Of a stretch of 64,000 nt of DNA, positions 38,322 to 46,806 are shown in pieces. Origin of the DNA: Lachnospiraceae bacterium MA2020 (GTDB taxonomy: Bacteria; Bacillota; Clostridia; Lachnospirales; Lachnospiraceae); contig JQKK01000017.1 of assembly GCA_000746015.1 (NCBI GenBank), positions 1-64,000 on the forward strand, in the 5' to 3' direction. The first letter of the stretch is position 1; the number at the start of each line of letters is the position of its first letter. Under the pieces are notes generated by a model. It was not told the DNA's origin and made no database searches. It saw only the letters and a program-made list of their open reading frames with translations. The position numbers were made by a program, and so were the translations under genes.

Positions 38322-40340
38322 TCATGGCATCACATCTAACAATGTCATTACTCCATTTTTGCTCTGATTGGCCTGAGTGAGCATTGATTGTCCGGCCTGA
38401 GCAAGTATATTTGCATTTGAATAATTGATAGTTTCTGTCGCCATATCTGTTTCTCTTATTGCGGTTTCAGCAGAAATCGTATTTTCCACCATATTATCGA
38501 GATTGCTTATAACATGTGTAAGTCTGTTCTGAGCTGCACCATAGTAGGATCGCATTGTGGTTACAGCAACAAGTGCATTATGCACCTGATCAATTGCTTC
38601 GGCTGAAGATTCTTGTGTAAGTGTATTTGCATTTGTCAGACCAAGTGAATCGGAGGTAATTGAGAATTTTTTTAGTCTTATAAAATTACTGCTTCCTGAA
38701 TCATAGCCCAGCTGAAGATTCAGGTCATTTGAACTTTCTGATTCATAGCTTAGCTGTAAGTATAGATCATTTGAATTGCTTCCACCGGCACTATCGATAG
38801 CAGAGCTGTTTACATCTTTTACAAAGAGAATCTGGTCTTTTGTAGTGGTTGAATCCATTATAAATGTTGAGTTGAGTGATGGTGCAATAAGAGAGCCCGC
38901 TCCATACAGACCGGAGCGGTCTGTATTCTTGCTTGCATTTGTAAGTGAAAGTACAAACTTTGCAGCATCATTTTCACCGGAATTGATATTGTCTACAACA
39001 TCATTTAGTGTGAGCGAAGAATGTGCATCCGAAAGTACAGAGTCTATAACCTGCTCAAAGGAGTAGGCAACGCCAAAGTTTTCGTAGTTGGATTCATTGC
39101 TGACCAGTGCATTGAATATTTTATTTGCACCTTTGATAAGGCTGTTTTGAGTGACAGATTCTCCTGCACCACTGGCTATCTGAGAAAGATATGCACACGC
39201 CAAATAGCCATGCCCATAAGGACGGTCTTCTACAGTGAAAGAGCCGCCTTGAGACATTTTATAGGATCCTACAGTATAAGTACCATCATTAAGGTAAGAT
39301 TTGACTGACGAAAGTTTTACAGAGTCGCTGTCCTTACTCATCGCTATCTGCATAAGACCTGCATTCCAGCCTGTAGTATATCCTCCACCTATCAGCTGTG
39401 CAGAACCTTCTATAAACCACTCTGGAAGATTTCCATGTTCATCGTCAGCATGATCGGATAATGACATTCCCTCTGTTAGAAGTACATCCATTACGCCATG
39501 CATTAATTCATGTGCGACTGTTGACTGAAGAACCTGCTTATCTTTGTCGCTTAGATCTGCAGAAGAAAAGTCTGCAGAGTCTATATTTAATGTAAGAGTT
39601 TCCGGCATAAATACATCTCTGCCAAAGTTATGTGCTCCAATTCCGGCTTCCATTGAGGCTATGGTACCGCTTGGACCATCAAGGTATTTCATATTTAGTG
39701 TAATTCCAAAAGCATCTTTGTCGTCGGTATTATTTTTTAAAGAAGTCAGGGCACTTGCGATAGATCCTGAGCCTGACATTTTTTTCATAATCTGTGACAT
39801 GGCTGTTGGAATATATTCATTTGCGATTAGATCGGTAAGTTCATTTTGAGCTTTGGTAGTTTCTGTAAAGGAAGATCCCTTATCCGAGAAGATCTTTAAT
39901 CCATTTCCTGTGATTGAAGAGCTCTCGTTTGTGAAAATACTCTGACCGTTAAAGGCTGTATTACCGTTTACATTATTTAGTTCGTCCTTAAGCTGCTGAA
40001 ATTCCTGATTAATATATTCTCGATCAGTATCTGAAAGAAGTCCATTAGTAGCTTTTACTGCAAGTTCGTTGCCACGTTGTAGCATTTCCTGTACTTCATG
40101 GATGGCTCCATCTGCAACCTGCACCCATAATACACCGTCCTGAGCATTGCGGGTAGCCTGACTCAGTCCTCTGACCTGACGGCGTATTTTTTCACTTATT
40201 GCGAGACCGGTAGAATTGTCACCGGCCTTATTAATACGGTAACCTGAAGACAATTTTTCAGCAGATTTAGTTAGATTACTTTTATTACTGTTAAAGTATC
40301 TGCTTGAGTTCATTGCCATTAAATTGTGTTTTACTATCAT
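38322..40340 (-). CDS. Flagellin with inserted zinc metallopeptidase domain (flagellinolysin)
   Basis: 672 residues. Residues 1-140 are the flagellin N-terminal D0/D1 helices (LTKSAEKLSSGYRINKAGD, GLAISEKIRRQVRGL). Residues ~578-672 are the C-terminal D1/D0 helices (MRSYYGAAQNRLTHVISNL, ANILAQAGQSMLTQANQS). Between them sits a gluzincin-type metallopeptidase: VAHELMH gives His277, Glu278 and His281, and EWFIEGSAQL gives Glu311 as the likely third zinc ligand. This is the flagellinolysin architecture, reported to build enzymatically active filaments. Secretion is through the flagellar apparatus, so no signal peptide is expected. No other flagellar gene is in the window, so a second, ordinary flagellin may exist elsewhere. 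Confidence 0.92.
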   Translation of the reverse strand: MIVKHNLMAMNSSRYFNSNKSNLTKSAEKLSSGYRINKAGDNSTGLAISEKIRRQVRGLSQATRNAQDGVLWVQVADGAIHEVQEMLQRGNELAVKATNGLLSDTDREYINQEFQQLKDELNNVNGNTAFNGQSIFTNESSSITGNGLKIFSDKGSSFTETTKAQNELTDLIANEYIPTAMSQIMKKMSGSGSIASALTSLKNNTDDKDAFGITLNMKYLDGPSGTIASMEAGIGAHNFGRDVFMPETLTLNIDSADFSSADLSDKDKQVLQSTVAHELMHGVMDVLLTEGMSLSDHADDEHGNLPEWFIEGSAQLIGGGYTTGWNAGLMQIAMSKDSDSVKLSSVKSYLNDGTYTVGSYKMSQGGSFTVEDRPYGHGYLACAYLSQIASGAGESVTQNSLIKGANKIFNALVSNESNYENFGVAYSFEQVIDSVLSDAHSSLTLNDVVDNINSGENDAAKFVLSLTNASKNTDRSGLYGAGSLIAPSLNSTFIMDSTTTKDQILFVKDVNSSAIDSAGGSNSNDLYLQLSYESESSNDLNLQLGYDSGSSNFIRLKKFSITSDSLGLTNANTLTQESSAEAIDQVHNALVAVTTMRSYYGAAQNRLTHVISNLDNMVENTISAETAIRETDMATETINYSNANILAQAGQSMLTQANQSKNGVMTLLDVMP

Positions 40341-40366
40341 ACTCTCAGCTCCATCTGAATTATTCT

Positions 40367-40405
40367 AGTAAACGAAAAAAGTGAATTTGCTTTTGTTCGT
40401 TTACT
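40367..40405. repeat. Palindrome in the flagellin leader, copy of the downstream stem
   Basis: Inverted repeat AGTAAACGAA (40367-40376) and TTCGTTTACT (40396-40405), extended by AAAAG/CTTTT pairing inside. It would form a hairpin in the 5' leader of the flagellin mRNA, 27 bases upstream of the start codon. The same stem sequence forms the terminator on the other side of the gene. It could be a leader terminator/attenuator, a site for a regulator, or a cassette-edge repeat. Confidence 0.6.
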
Positions 40406-40469
40406 GCGCCCACACTTATTTGACGTTCGCTAGTAAGCGGATCCTTCCGCATAGATAGTCTCATTGTAT

Positions 40470-40477
40470 TTATCGGA
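40470..40477 (-). promoter_or_regulatory. Possible sigma-28 type -10 element for the flagellin gene
   Basis: On the minus strand the sequence TCCGATAA matches the FliA/SigD -10 consensus GCCGATAA. A good TAAA -35 box is not present at 15 bases upstream, so the call is weak. If used, the leader would be about 120 bases and would contain the palindrome at 40367-40405. Confidence 0.35.
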
Positions 40478-40530
40478 AGTTTTTTTTGAAAATGAAGATT
40501 TTAAAAATTAAAACATTATAAATTTTTGGA

Positions 40531-40564
40531 GGGATTGTGAAAGCACGAAGTGCGTAACAATCCC
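40531..40564. repeat. Small palindromic element, REP-like, copy 1
   Basis: Outer arms GGGATTGT (40531-40538) and ACAATCCC (40557-40564), inner arms GCAC (40543-40546) and GTGC (40550-40553). The same outer arms and inner GTGC/GCAC pairing recur at 57747-57778, about 17 kb away. The rest of 40406-40645 shows only AT-rich spacer, a short GCGGA/TCCGC hairpin near 40437-40450, and the promoter boxes listed separately. Confidence 0.55.
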
Positions 40565-40581
40565 TGGTATAAATATCATTA

Positions 40582-40610
40582 TTGCAGGAAATCGGTTATT
40601 GAAGTATGAT
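40582..40610 (+). promoter_or_regulatory. Putative sigma-A promoter for the HEPN gene
   Basis: TTGCAG (40582-40587), 17-base spacer, TATGAT (40605-40610). It lies 35 bases upstream of the ATG at 40646. Matches the consensus in most positions; predicted only. Confidence 0.45.
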
Positions 40611-40645
40611 TATAAGATAATTAGAGAATCATTGGAGAATCAAAT

Positions 40646-41122
40646 ATGACAGTGTCATCTAATGCGAATAAAAAATATGAATCTGCTGATGAACGTATAG
40701 CTGAGGCTAAAAAAGAGTTAAATATGGCAGGGAATATTGCTAATGAACTATATCAATCTAGAATGAATGAGCCGAAGGAGGCGCAATTGATCAGAAACTT
40801 TTATTACAGTTTATACCATATAATTAAGGGTATTTCTATAATAGATACAGGAAATGAATATCACTCACATCATGCATTGATAAGTTATTTTAATAGGGAA
40901 AGTAAAAAGAGTGGCTTTCTTGCTGACATACTGGATAATGTAAGCATTACTGATGAAATGAGAAGCGATATAGACAGACTTTTCGTTTTAAGAGATGAAT
41001 ATAATTATCGTGAAGAAAATGTTGAGGAAGAGGATTACAAGGAAGCAGAAGCAATCTGGGAAAGGGATTATCCTGAGCTTGAAAATATACTGGTTAAAGT
41101 GGTTCAATGTAAGGCTAAATAA
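40646..41122 (+). CDS. HEPN (UPF0332-like) domain protein
   Basis: 158 residues, all-helical. The central part is typical of UPF0332/HEPN: RNFYYSLYHIIKGISII, then YHSHHALISYFNRESKKSGF and FVLRDEYNYREE, with Arg116 and Tyr121 in the LRxxxxY position. HEPN proteins are often RNases paired with an MNT nucleotidyltransferase antitoxin, but no such partner gene is adjacent. It may therefore be an orphan toxin-like protein or a non-catalytic HEPN. It is followed 50 bases later by the FkbH-type gene on the same strand. Confidence 0.65.
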   Translation: MTVSSNANKKYESADERIAEAKKELNMAGNIANELYQSRMNEPKEAQLIRNFYYSLYHIIKGISIIDTGNEYHSHHALISYFNRESKKSGFLADILDNVSITDEMRSDIDRLFVLRDEYNYREENVEEEDYKEAEAIWERDYPELENILVKVVQCKAK

Positions 41123-41172
41123 TGTGCTATCAATAAGGATTGTAAAGAAGCCTACAACGGGGGGATCTGCAT

Positions 41173-42906
41173 ATGGATCAAAGAGGGGTGGATTTTAGCA
41201 AGATCAAACTTATCATCTGGGATATGGATGAGACTTTCTGGCGCGGTACATTGAGCGAGGAAGCAGTTGTGATTTCAGATGAGCATATTGAGCTTATTAA
41301 GCGGCTTACTGATGAAGGGATTATTAACAGCATTTCGTCTAAAAATGATGAGGCTCCTGTACTTGATGAACTGAAGAAAGCCGGGATTGATGATTATTTT
41401 GTTTTCAACAATATAAATTGGGAGGAGAAGGGCTCTCAGATCGCGGACAAGATCAAGTCTATGGGACTTCGTGCGGAAAATGTACTTTTTCTTGATGACA
41501 ATGTGAGAAATCTTGAAGAAGCAAAATACTATTCGGAAAGCCTTATGACTGCGGGACCGGATATAATTCCGGCATTGATTGAATTTACAAATGCTCTTGA
41601 TGGAAGTGATCTCGCTCATAAACGACTGGATAGATATAAATTACTTGAGCGCAAGGCAGAGGCTATGGAGGGAAGTAGCTCAAAGGAGCAGTTTTTATAT
41701 GACAGCCATATTTCTGTGACAATTAATCGAAACTGCCTTGAAGAGATAGACAGAATCTGCGAGCTTGTTCAGAGGACAAATCAGTTAAACTATACTAAGA
41801 ATCGGGATGATAAGGATTTCCTTGTAAAACTTCTGACAAACGACTGGAATGATTCCGCTTATATCTGTGTTAAGGACAAGTTTGGAGACTATGGAATAGT
41901 CGGTTTTTACTGTTTTAACACCCGCGAAGAGAAGATGGAGCATTTTCTGTTTTCCTGCAGGATCCTTGGAATGGGAGTTGAGCAATATATCTATGAGAAG
42001 CTAGGGTTCCCGCATATTGATGTTAAGGAGCCTGTAACAACAAAGCTGATAAAAGATAAGAGGACACCTTGGATAAGCGAAAAGTATGACGAAGAGATTC
42101 TGGTTGATAAAAAAGCCGGAAGACTTGTGAGACTCTTGCTTAAAGGCCCTTGTGATATGAGTTCTATTGAGCCTTATCTTGCGGGTGCAAGTGTAACGAC
42201 GGAGTTTAATTATATCAATTCTGATGGATTTGTCACAACAGGGCAGAATCATTCCATGCATATATGGGAGAGTGCCAATCTGAGCAAGAAAGAGATAAAT
42301 GATATAGTTGATGAAGTACCGTTTATAATTGATGGTGATTTTGAAACAAAGCTTTTTTCAAGGCAGTATCATGTCATATGCTATAGTCTTTTGATGGACT
42401 TAAGCGCGGGACTATACCGAAATAAGAAAACAGGTGTTTATATAAGCTTTAGCAGCAAGAATTTTCCACTTACGGATACTGGATTTTCTCAGAGATTTAT
42501 CAATAAGGAGATTCAGGGACATGGTTTTGACTTCACGGAAGATGTAATTAGAGAATTTGCTGAGAGGTGGGAGTTTGTAGGGACGACTCCGATAGATCTT
42601 CTTTTGCGTAATCTCGACTACATATATGAAAATGCACCCGGAAAACCACTGATAGTATTGATACTTGGCAGTGAGATCGAATGTGAGAAGCATAATGAGG
42701 AATTTGCAGGTCTTGCTGAAGTATATAGAGAGGTAAATCCTATAATTAAGGACTATGCACGTGAGCATGACAGGATTAGGATAATAGATTCTACAGAGTT
42801 TATCAGTTCGCAGGATGATTTTGAAGACTGCATCAATCATTTCAGCAGAAATGTTTATTATGAAATGGCCGGAAAAATATGTGAATACATTAATGAATCA
42901 GTGTAA
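41173..42906 (+). CDS. FkbH-type HAD-IIIC protein with GNAT-like and C-terminal SGNH-like regions
   Basis: 577 residues. The HAD-IIIC/FkbH domain is at the N-terminus: LIIWDMDETFWRGTLSEE (Asp17 and Asp19), SISSKND (the motif II Ser/Asn region) and NVLFLDDNVRNLEEA. A GNAT-like part follows (RICELVQRTNQLNYT, YGIVGFYCFN). The last ~270 residues are weaker, with SGNH-type secondary elements but no clear GDS serine. FkbH relatives transfer glyceryl from 1,3-bisphosphoglycerate to carrier proteins and occur in glycan loci. It lies close to the flagellin gene, so decoration of the same glycan is plausible. It ends at a strong terminator. Confidence 0.78.
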   Translation: MDQRGVDFSKIKLIIWDMDETFWRGTLSEEAVVISDEHIELIKRLTDEGIINSISSKNDEAPVLDELKKAGIDDYFVFNNINWEEKGSQIADKIKSMGLRAENVLFLDDNVRNLEEAKYYSESLMTAGPDIIPALIEFTNALDGSDLAHKRLDRYKLLERKAEAMEGSSSKEQFLYDSHISVTINRNCLEEIDRICELVQRTNQLNYTKNRDDKDFLVKLLTNDWNDSAYICVKDKFGDYGIVGFYCFNTREEKMEHFLFSCRILGMGVEQYIYEKLGFPHIDVKEPVTTKLIKDKRTPWISEKYDEEILVDKKAGRLVRLLLKGPCDMSSIEPYLAGASVTTEFNYINSDGFVTTGQNHSMHIWESANLSKKEINDIVDEVPFIIDGDFETKLFSRQYHVICYSLLMDLSAGLYRNKKTGVYISFSSKNFPLTDTGFSQRFINKEIQGHGFDFTEDVIREFAERWEFVGTTPIDLLLRNLDYIYENAPGKPLIVLILGSEIECEKHNEEFAGLAEVYREVNPIIKDYAREHDRIRIIDSTEFISSQDDFEDCINHFSRNVYYEMAGKICEYINESV

Positions 42907-42912
42907 AAAATG

Positions 42913-42940
42913 AGGGAATGCCTTTTGTCGGGCATTCCCT
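42913..42940. terminator. Bidirectional terminator
   Basis: Perfect 10-bp stem AGGGAATGCC (42913-42922) and GGCATTCCCT (42931-42940) with an 8-base loop. It is followed by TTATATCTTT on the plus strand and preceded by an A run that becomes a U run on the minus strand. It serves the convergent FkbH and DUF5050 genes and marks the right edge of the glycan region. Confidence 0.85.
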
Positions 42941-42964
42941 TTATATCTTTGTTCTTTAGTGGTT

Positions 42965-43990
42965 TTATTTTGGATTAAAAACTGATCCTCCTGCCAGACC
43001 ATCAATTTCCTGATGGAACATCATACGATTATTATCGAAACTAAGGAAATATACGTATTTGGAAGATGCATTTATAGATTTATATCTTCCTGTCATGATG
43101 ATCTCTTTATTTGATCCATCTGTGTACATCCTCATGAGTCCGCTGTCGCCGCCATCATTAGTCTGGTAGAATACCCACGTATCTTTAACTACATTGAAGC
43201 AGTCAACCCATACATCAGTCAGCTTTTCTTCTGCACCGCCGGATAGAGGTCTTCTATAAAGAGTATAGCCGTCATCGGGATTCATATAGTAAACATACTG
43301 ACCGGATATCTGTGGATTCCAAAAGCTGCCGCTGAAGACTATGCGGTCAGCCTTTGTCTTAGGGTTAAAAGCATGTAGATTGTGGTCTTTCACCTGCCCT
43401 GCATAGTAAAATTCATTGTTATAATAGTTGGCAGGGATGACAGGATCATCGCTAAGCTGCTTTCTACCCTGTCTGTCGGTATTTATGCAGTAGAAGCCTA
43501 GTCCTTTATCTTCTTTGTCGCCATTATGCTTTGTTGCAAAATATTCATAATATACAGTATTTCCAACAAGTGTAAGATTATCAGTAGGAGACTGCTGTAG
43601 ACATAATGGGCGCTTACCATCCATATTAGTACGATAAATACCCATCTGGTGTCCCATGAATGAAAGAACACCGCTGTTATTGTCACCGGCTTCATAGTAA
43701 TATATATGCTTTCCGGCAATATTTAAAAATTTTACCCTGTTTGGAGACAGCTTTTCGAGCCCAGTCTCATTGATATTCATTTTCCACAGAGAACCATTAT
43801 CAGCGGCATTATGAAAATACACTTTATTTTCAAATTCGCAGATAAGTCCATCATTCAAGAGATTCCCGGCATTGTTCCCGATTGTATTTTCAGGGTTTTT
43901 TTCAATCTTACCGAAATTGTGTACAGTGATCGCCAGTGCAGCTATTATAGGTACAGCTATTGCTATCTTAATTAACGTACTTGATTTCAT
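42965..43990 (-). CDS. DUF5050 membrane-anchored beta-propeller protein
   Basis: 341 residues. Residues ~7-26 form one hydrophobic segment (IKIAIAVPIIAALAITV), a signal anchor with the rest outside. The body is a set of repeated blades of the DUF5050 type: FENKVYFHNAADNGSLWKM, HIYYYEAGDN, NTVYYEYFA, YVYYMNPDDGYTLYRR, WVFYQTNDGGDSGLMRM, YVYFLSFDNN. These Tyr-rich propellers are common outside the membrane in Lachnospiraceae; function unknown. It has a GGGGAGG ribosome site. Downstream of pyrI on the same strand but probably with its own promoter. Confidence 0.78.
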   Translation of the reverse strand: MKSSTLIKIAIAVPIIAALAITVHNFGKIEKNPENTIGNNAGNLLNDGLICEFENKVYFHNAADNGSLWKMNINETGLEKLSPNRVKFLNIAGKHIYYYEAGDNNSGVLSFMGHQMGIYRTNMDGKRPLCLQQSPTDNLTLVGNTVYYEYFATKHNGDKEDKGLGFYCINTDRQGRKQLSDDPVIPANYYNNEFYYAGQVKDHNLHAFNPKTKADRIVFSGSFWNPQISGQYVYYMNPDDGYTLYRRPLSGGAEEKLTDVWVDCFNVVKDTWVFYQTNDGGDSGLMRMYTDGSNKEIIMTGRYKSINASSKYVYFLSFDNNRMMFHQEIDGLAGGSVFNPK

Positions 43991-44046
43991 CGCAGCTACC
44001 TCCCCTCAAGGTAAAATCAATGCATTATATGTATTATTATACCCGA

Positions 44047-44075
44047 TTTATACCTTGAAGGGTGTATTCGTTTAA
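44047..44075 (-). promoter_or_regulatory. Putative promoter for the DUF5050 gene
   Basis: Minus strand: TTAAAC (44070-44075), 17-base spacer, TATAAA (44047-44052), about 55 bases upstream of the start. The region also contains an imperfect inverted repeat around CCTTCAAGG/CCTTGAGG that could be an operator. Confidence 0.4.
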
Positions 44076-44101
44076 GTACGAAATGGCGATTTTTAGCTAT
44101 A

Positions 44102-44563
44102 TTAGCCGGATATTGGAGTCCACTTTGTCTCGCAGTACTTACATCTGTAGGTTCCGTTCTCTGGATCTGTCAGATGGAATACGTGGCTGAGCTCATGCTC
44201 TGTTGAAGTGATGCATCGTGGATTACGGCATTTGATAACATTAACGATCTTTTTAGGAAACTCAAGCTTTGGCTTGCTGATGATCTCACCGTCTTTGATA
44301 ACATCGATAGTAGCAGTATGATCCAAAAATGCGATTATATCAAGATCAAGCTGCTGTATAGGACATTCAACCTTTATCATATCTTTTTTACCCATCTTTT
44401 TTGAGTAGGCATTCTGGATGATGGCAACGCAGTCATCTCTTTTATCAAGACCAAGATAATAGTATAGCTCCATGCCGCGTCCCGGATGGATATGATCGAT
44501 TACAAATCCCTCTTCAATCTTTCCTACATTAAGTTTATATTCCTGACGATCTTTTGCAGTCAT
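44102..44563 (-). CDS. pyrI: Aspartate carbamoyltransferase regulatory chain
   Basis: 153 residues. The N-terminal allosteric domain has LNVGKIEEGFVIDHI and HPGRGMELYYYLGL. The zinc domain has VIKCRNPRCITSTE and YRCKYCE, giving the four zinc-binding cysteines. It binds nucleotide effectors and tunes PyrB in the first committed step of pyrimidine synthesis. It lies 12 bases downstream of pyrB and is co-transcribed. All features are ordinary for clostridial pyrBI pairs. Confidence 0.93.
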   Translation of the reverse strand: MTAKDRQEYKLNVGKIEEGFVIDHIHPGRGMELYYYLGLDKRDDCVAIIQNAYSKKMGKKDMIKVECPIQQLDLDIIAFLDHTATIDVIKDGEIISKPKLEFPKKIVNVIKCRNPRCITSTEHELSHVFHLTDPENGTYRCKYCETKWTPISG

Positions 44564-44575
44564 TTTTCCGCCTCC

Positions 44576-45493
44576 TTATACAGTAATATCGAGCAGCTTA
44601 AGTATGAGAGCCATTCGGATAAACATTCCATAACGTACCTGTCTGAAGTAACCCGCACGTGGATCATCATCAATCTCGGATGAAATCTCGTTTACTCTTG
44701 GAAGTGGATGGAGGACGAGCATATCATTCTTTGCAAGAGCCATCTTTGCCTTATCGAGGATATAGAAATCTTTCAATCTTACATAGTCTTCTTCGTTGAA
44801 GAAACGTTCACGCTGTACTCTTGTCATATAGAGGATATCAAGAGATCCTATAACATCTTCAAGCTTTGAAACTTCCTTATATTCAACATTATCTAAAGAA
44901 TCAAGATGTTCTTTGATATATTCGGGTAATTTTAATTCTTTTGGTGAAATGAATACGAATTTGATATTTGTATATCTGACTAAAGCACTGATTAAAGAAT
45001 GAACGGTGCGGCCAAATTTAAGGTCTCCGCACATGCCGATTGTGAGATTGTCAAATTTTCCTTTTAAGGAACGGATAGTCATGAGATCTGTAAGTGTCTG
45101 AGTTGGATGATGATGACCGCCATCACCGGCGTTAATGACTGGAATAGAAGACTTCTCTGCAGCTACTAATGGAGCACCTTCTTTTGGGTGACGCATAGCA
45201 CAGATATCAGCAAATGAAGAAACGACACGAATTGTATCAGCAACGGTTTCACCTTTTGTTGCGGAAGAGGAATCAGCGGAATGGAAACCAAGTGTCTTGC
45301 CGCCTAAACGAAGCATTGCGGCCTCAAATGAAAGTCTTGTACGTGTACTTGGTTCATAAAATAGTGTGGCTAAGATCTTGCCATCACATGCATGTGAATA
45401 TTTGTCTGGATTTGCAATGATATCGGAGGCAGTGTCCATAAGTGCATCAAGCTCTGCAACCGAAAAGTCGAGAGGACTCATTAGGTTTCTCAT
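44576..45493 (-). CDS. pyrB: Aspartate carbamoyltransferase catalytic chain
   Basis: 305 residues from the ATG at 45493, preceded by AAAGGAACG. The frame is open ~29 codons further upstream, but that stretch is leader or promoter. Motifs: [19 protein letters not shown] (carbamoyl-phosphate loop), [15 protein letters not shown] (80s loop), [36 protein letters not shown] and HPLPRVNEI. It forms carbamoyl-aspartate in de novo pyrimidine synthesis. Divergent from pheA with separate promoters. Confidence 0.95.
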   Translation of the reverse strand: MRNLMSPLDFSVAELDALMDTASDIIANPDKYSHACDGKILATLFYEPSTRTRLSFEAAMLRLGGKTLGFHSADSSSATKGETVADTIRVVSSFADICAMRHPKEGAPLVAAEKSSIPVINAGDGGHHHPTQTLTDLMTIRSLKGKFDNLTIGMCGDLKFGRTVHSLISALVRYTNIKFVFISPKELKLPEYIKEHLDSLDNVEYKEVSKLEDVIGSLDILYMTRVQRERFFNEEDYVRLKDFYILDKAKMALAKNDMLVLHPLPRVNEISSEIDDDPRAGYFRQVRYGMFIRMALILKLLDITV

Positions 45494-45539
45494 TGAATAG
45501 ACGTTCCTTTCTGTATTTAAGATTAAATATATCTGAAAC

Positions 45540-45568
45540 ATTATAAACATAATTTTGAGATTTTTCAA
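45540..45568 (-). promoter_or_regulatory. Sigma-A promoter for pyrBI
   Basis: Minus strand: TTGAAA (45563-45568), 17-base spacer, TATAAT (45540-45545), about 45 bases upstream of the pyrB start. Near-consensus. The short leader leaves no room for a classical attenuator. Confidence 0.7.
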
Positions 45569-45598
45569 CAACGAATTCATATTGAGGCCCTTTGCTTA

Positions 45599-45627
45599 TT
45601 GTTTTTTGGCATATTAGAATATATAAT
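45599..45627 (+). promoter_or_regulatory. Sigma-A promoter for pheA and downstream genes
   Basis: TTGTTT (45599-45604), 17-base spacer, perfect TATAAT (45622-45627), 38 bases upstream of the pheA ATG. It probably drives pheA and the ppx-ppk1 genes. Confidence 0.65.
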
Positions 45628-45665
45628 TAAATACAATAAGGAAAATTGAATGCAGGAGGACGAGC

Positions 45666-46793
45666 ATGAGTCTCGAAGAATACAGAAAAGAAATTGACGC
45701 TATAGACAAACAGATCGTTGAGCTATATGAAAAGCGTATGGAAGTTTCTGATAAGGTTGCGCTTTATAAGATAGAGAATCATAGAAATGTCTATGATCCG
45801 GAGAGAGAAGCAGCTAAGCTTGATAAGATCCGTGATCTTGCCCATAATGAGTTTAATGCAAAAGGTGCAGCTGAGCTTATACTGCATATCATGTCTGAAA
45901 GCCGTAAAAAGCAGTATGCTTTACTCGAAGAGCATAATGTTGGTGTCAGACTTCCTTTTATACCCGTAGACAGTCTCGATACAAAAAATGCAAGGGTAGT
46001 TTTTCAGGGAGTAAACGGTGCTTATTCTGAGGCCGCTATGATTCAGTTTTTTGGAGAGGATGTAAATGCACATCCGGTTGATACATTTAGAGATGCAATG
46101 CGTTCTATCGATGAAGGCACTGCTGATTTTGCTGTGCTTCCGATTGAAAATTCTTCTGCAGGGATAGTCAGTGCTAACTATGACCTTCTTACTGAGTTTG
46201 AAAATTATATAGTGGCTGAGCAGGTTATCGAGATAGACAACTGTCTCATGGGTGTTCCGGGCACTGATATAGCTGATATCAAGACTATTTATTCACATCC
46301 ACAGGCACTTATGCAGTGTGCGCCGTTTATTGAGAGTAATAAGCAGTGGCGAGCTATCAGCTTCTCAAATACAGCCATGGCTGCAAAGAAGATCCATGAT
46401 GATAATGACAAAACTCAGGCGGCAATAGCAGGTTCAAGAGCTGCTGATGTTTATGGCCTTGAGATCTTAAAAAGAGATATTAATTTTAGTGATGGTAATT
46501 CAACAAGATTTATCATTGTTACAAACCAGAAGATTTTTGTGAAAAACGCAAAAAAAGTGAGCATCTGCTTTGAAATTGAAAACAAGAGCGGAACGCTGTA
46601 TTCTATTCTTTCCCACGTGATCTATAACGATCTTAATATGTCCAAGATCGAAAGCCGACCTATTGCAAACAGACCGTGGCATTATAGATTTTTCCTTGAT
46701 TTTGAAGGCAATCTGTCTGATGCCGCCGTTAGAAATGCACTTCGTGGGATAAGGGAGGAAGCAAGGAATCTGCGTATATTAGGAAACTATTGA
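45666..46793 (+). CDS. pheA: Bifunctional chorismate mutase / prephenate dehydratase
   Basis: 375 residues. Residues ~1-85 form the AroQ-type chorismate mutase helices (EIDAIDKQIVELYEKRMEVS, YDPEREAAKLDKIR). Residues ~110-285 are prephenate dehydratase (VVFQGVNGAYSEAAMIQFFG, FAVLPIENSSAGIV, NSTRFIIVTNQ). Residues ~298-375 form the ACT domain (ISICFEIENKSGTLYSIL, ESRPIANRPWHYRFF). It makes phenylpyruvate and is feedback-inhibited by phenylalanine through the ACT domain in this family. It starts after AGGAGGACG. The next gene begins 13 bases later. Confidence 0.95.
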   Translation: MSLEEYRKEIDAIDKQIVELYEKRMEVSDKVALYKIENHRNVYDPEREAAKLDKIRDLAHNEFNAKGAAELILHIMSESRKKQYALLEEHNVGVRLPFIPVDSLDTKNARVVFQGVNGAYSEAAMIQFFGEDVNAHPVDTFRDAMRSIDEGTADFAVLPIENSSAGIVSANYDLLTEFENYIVAEQVIEIDNCLMGVPGTDIADIKTIYSHPQALMQCAPFIESNKQWRAISFSNTAMAAKKIHDDNDKTQAAIAGSRAADVYGLEILKRDINFSDGNSTRFIIVTNQKIFVKNAKKVSICFEIENKSGTLYSILSHVIYNDLNMSKIESRPIANRPWHYRFFLDFEGNLSDAAVRNALRGIREEARNLRILGNY

Positions 46794-46806
46794 GGGGTAT
46801 AAGGTT

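Noticed and set aside
38776-39849. Three open frames of 95-101 codons on the plus strand
   Set aside because: All lie antisense inside the flagellinolysin gene and show no recognisable motif.
44600-45540. pyrB start about 29 codons upstream of the chosen ATG
   Set aside because: The extra stretch overlaps the promoter, lacks a ribosome site, and is not like the PyrB N-terminus.
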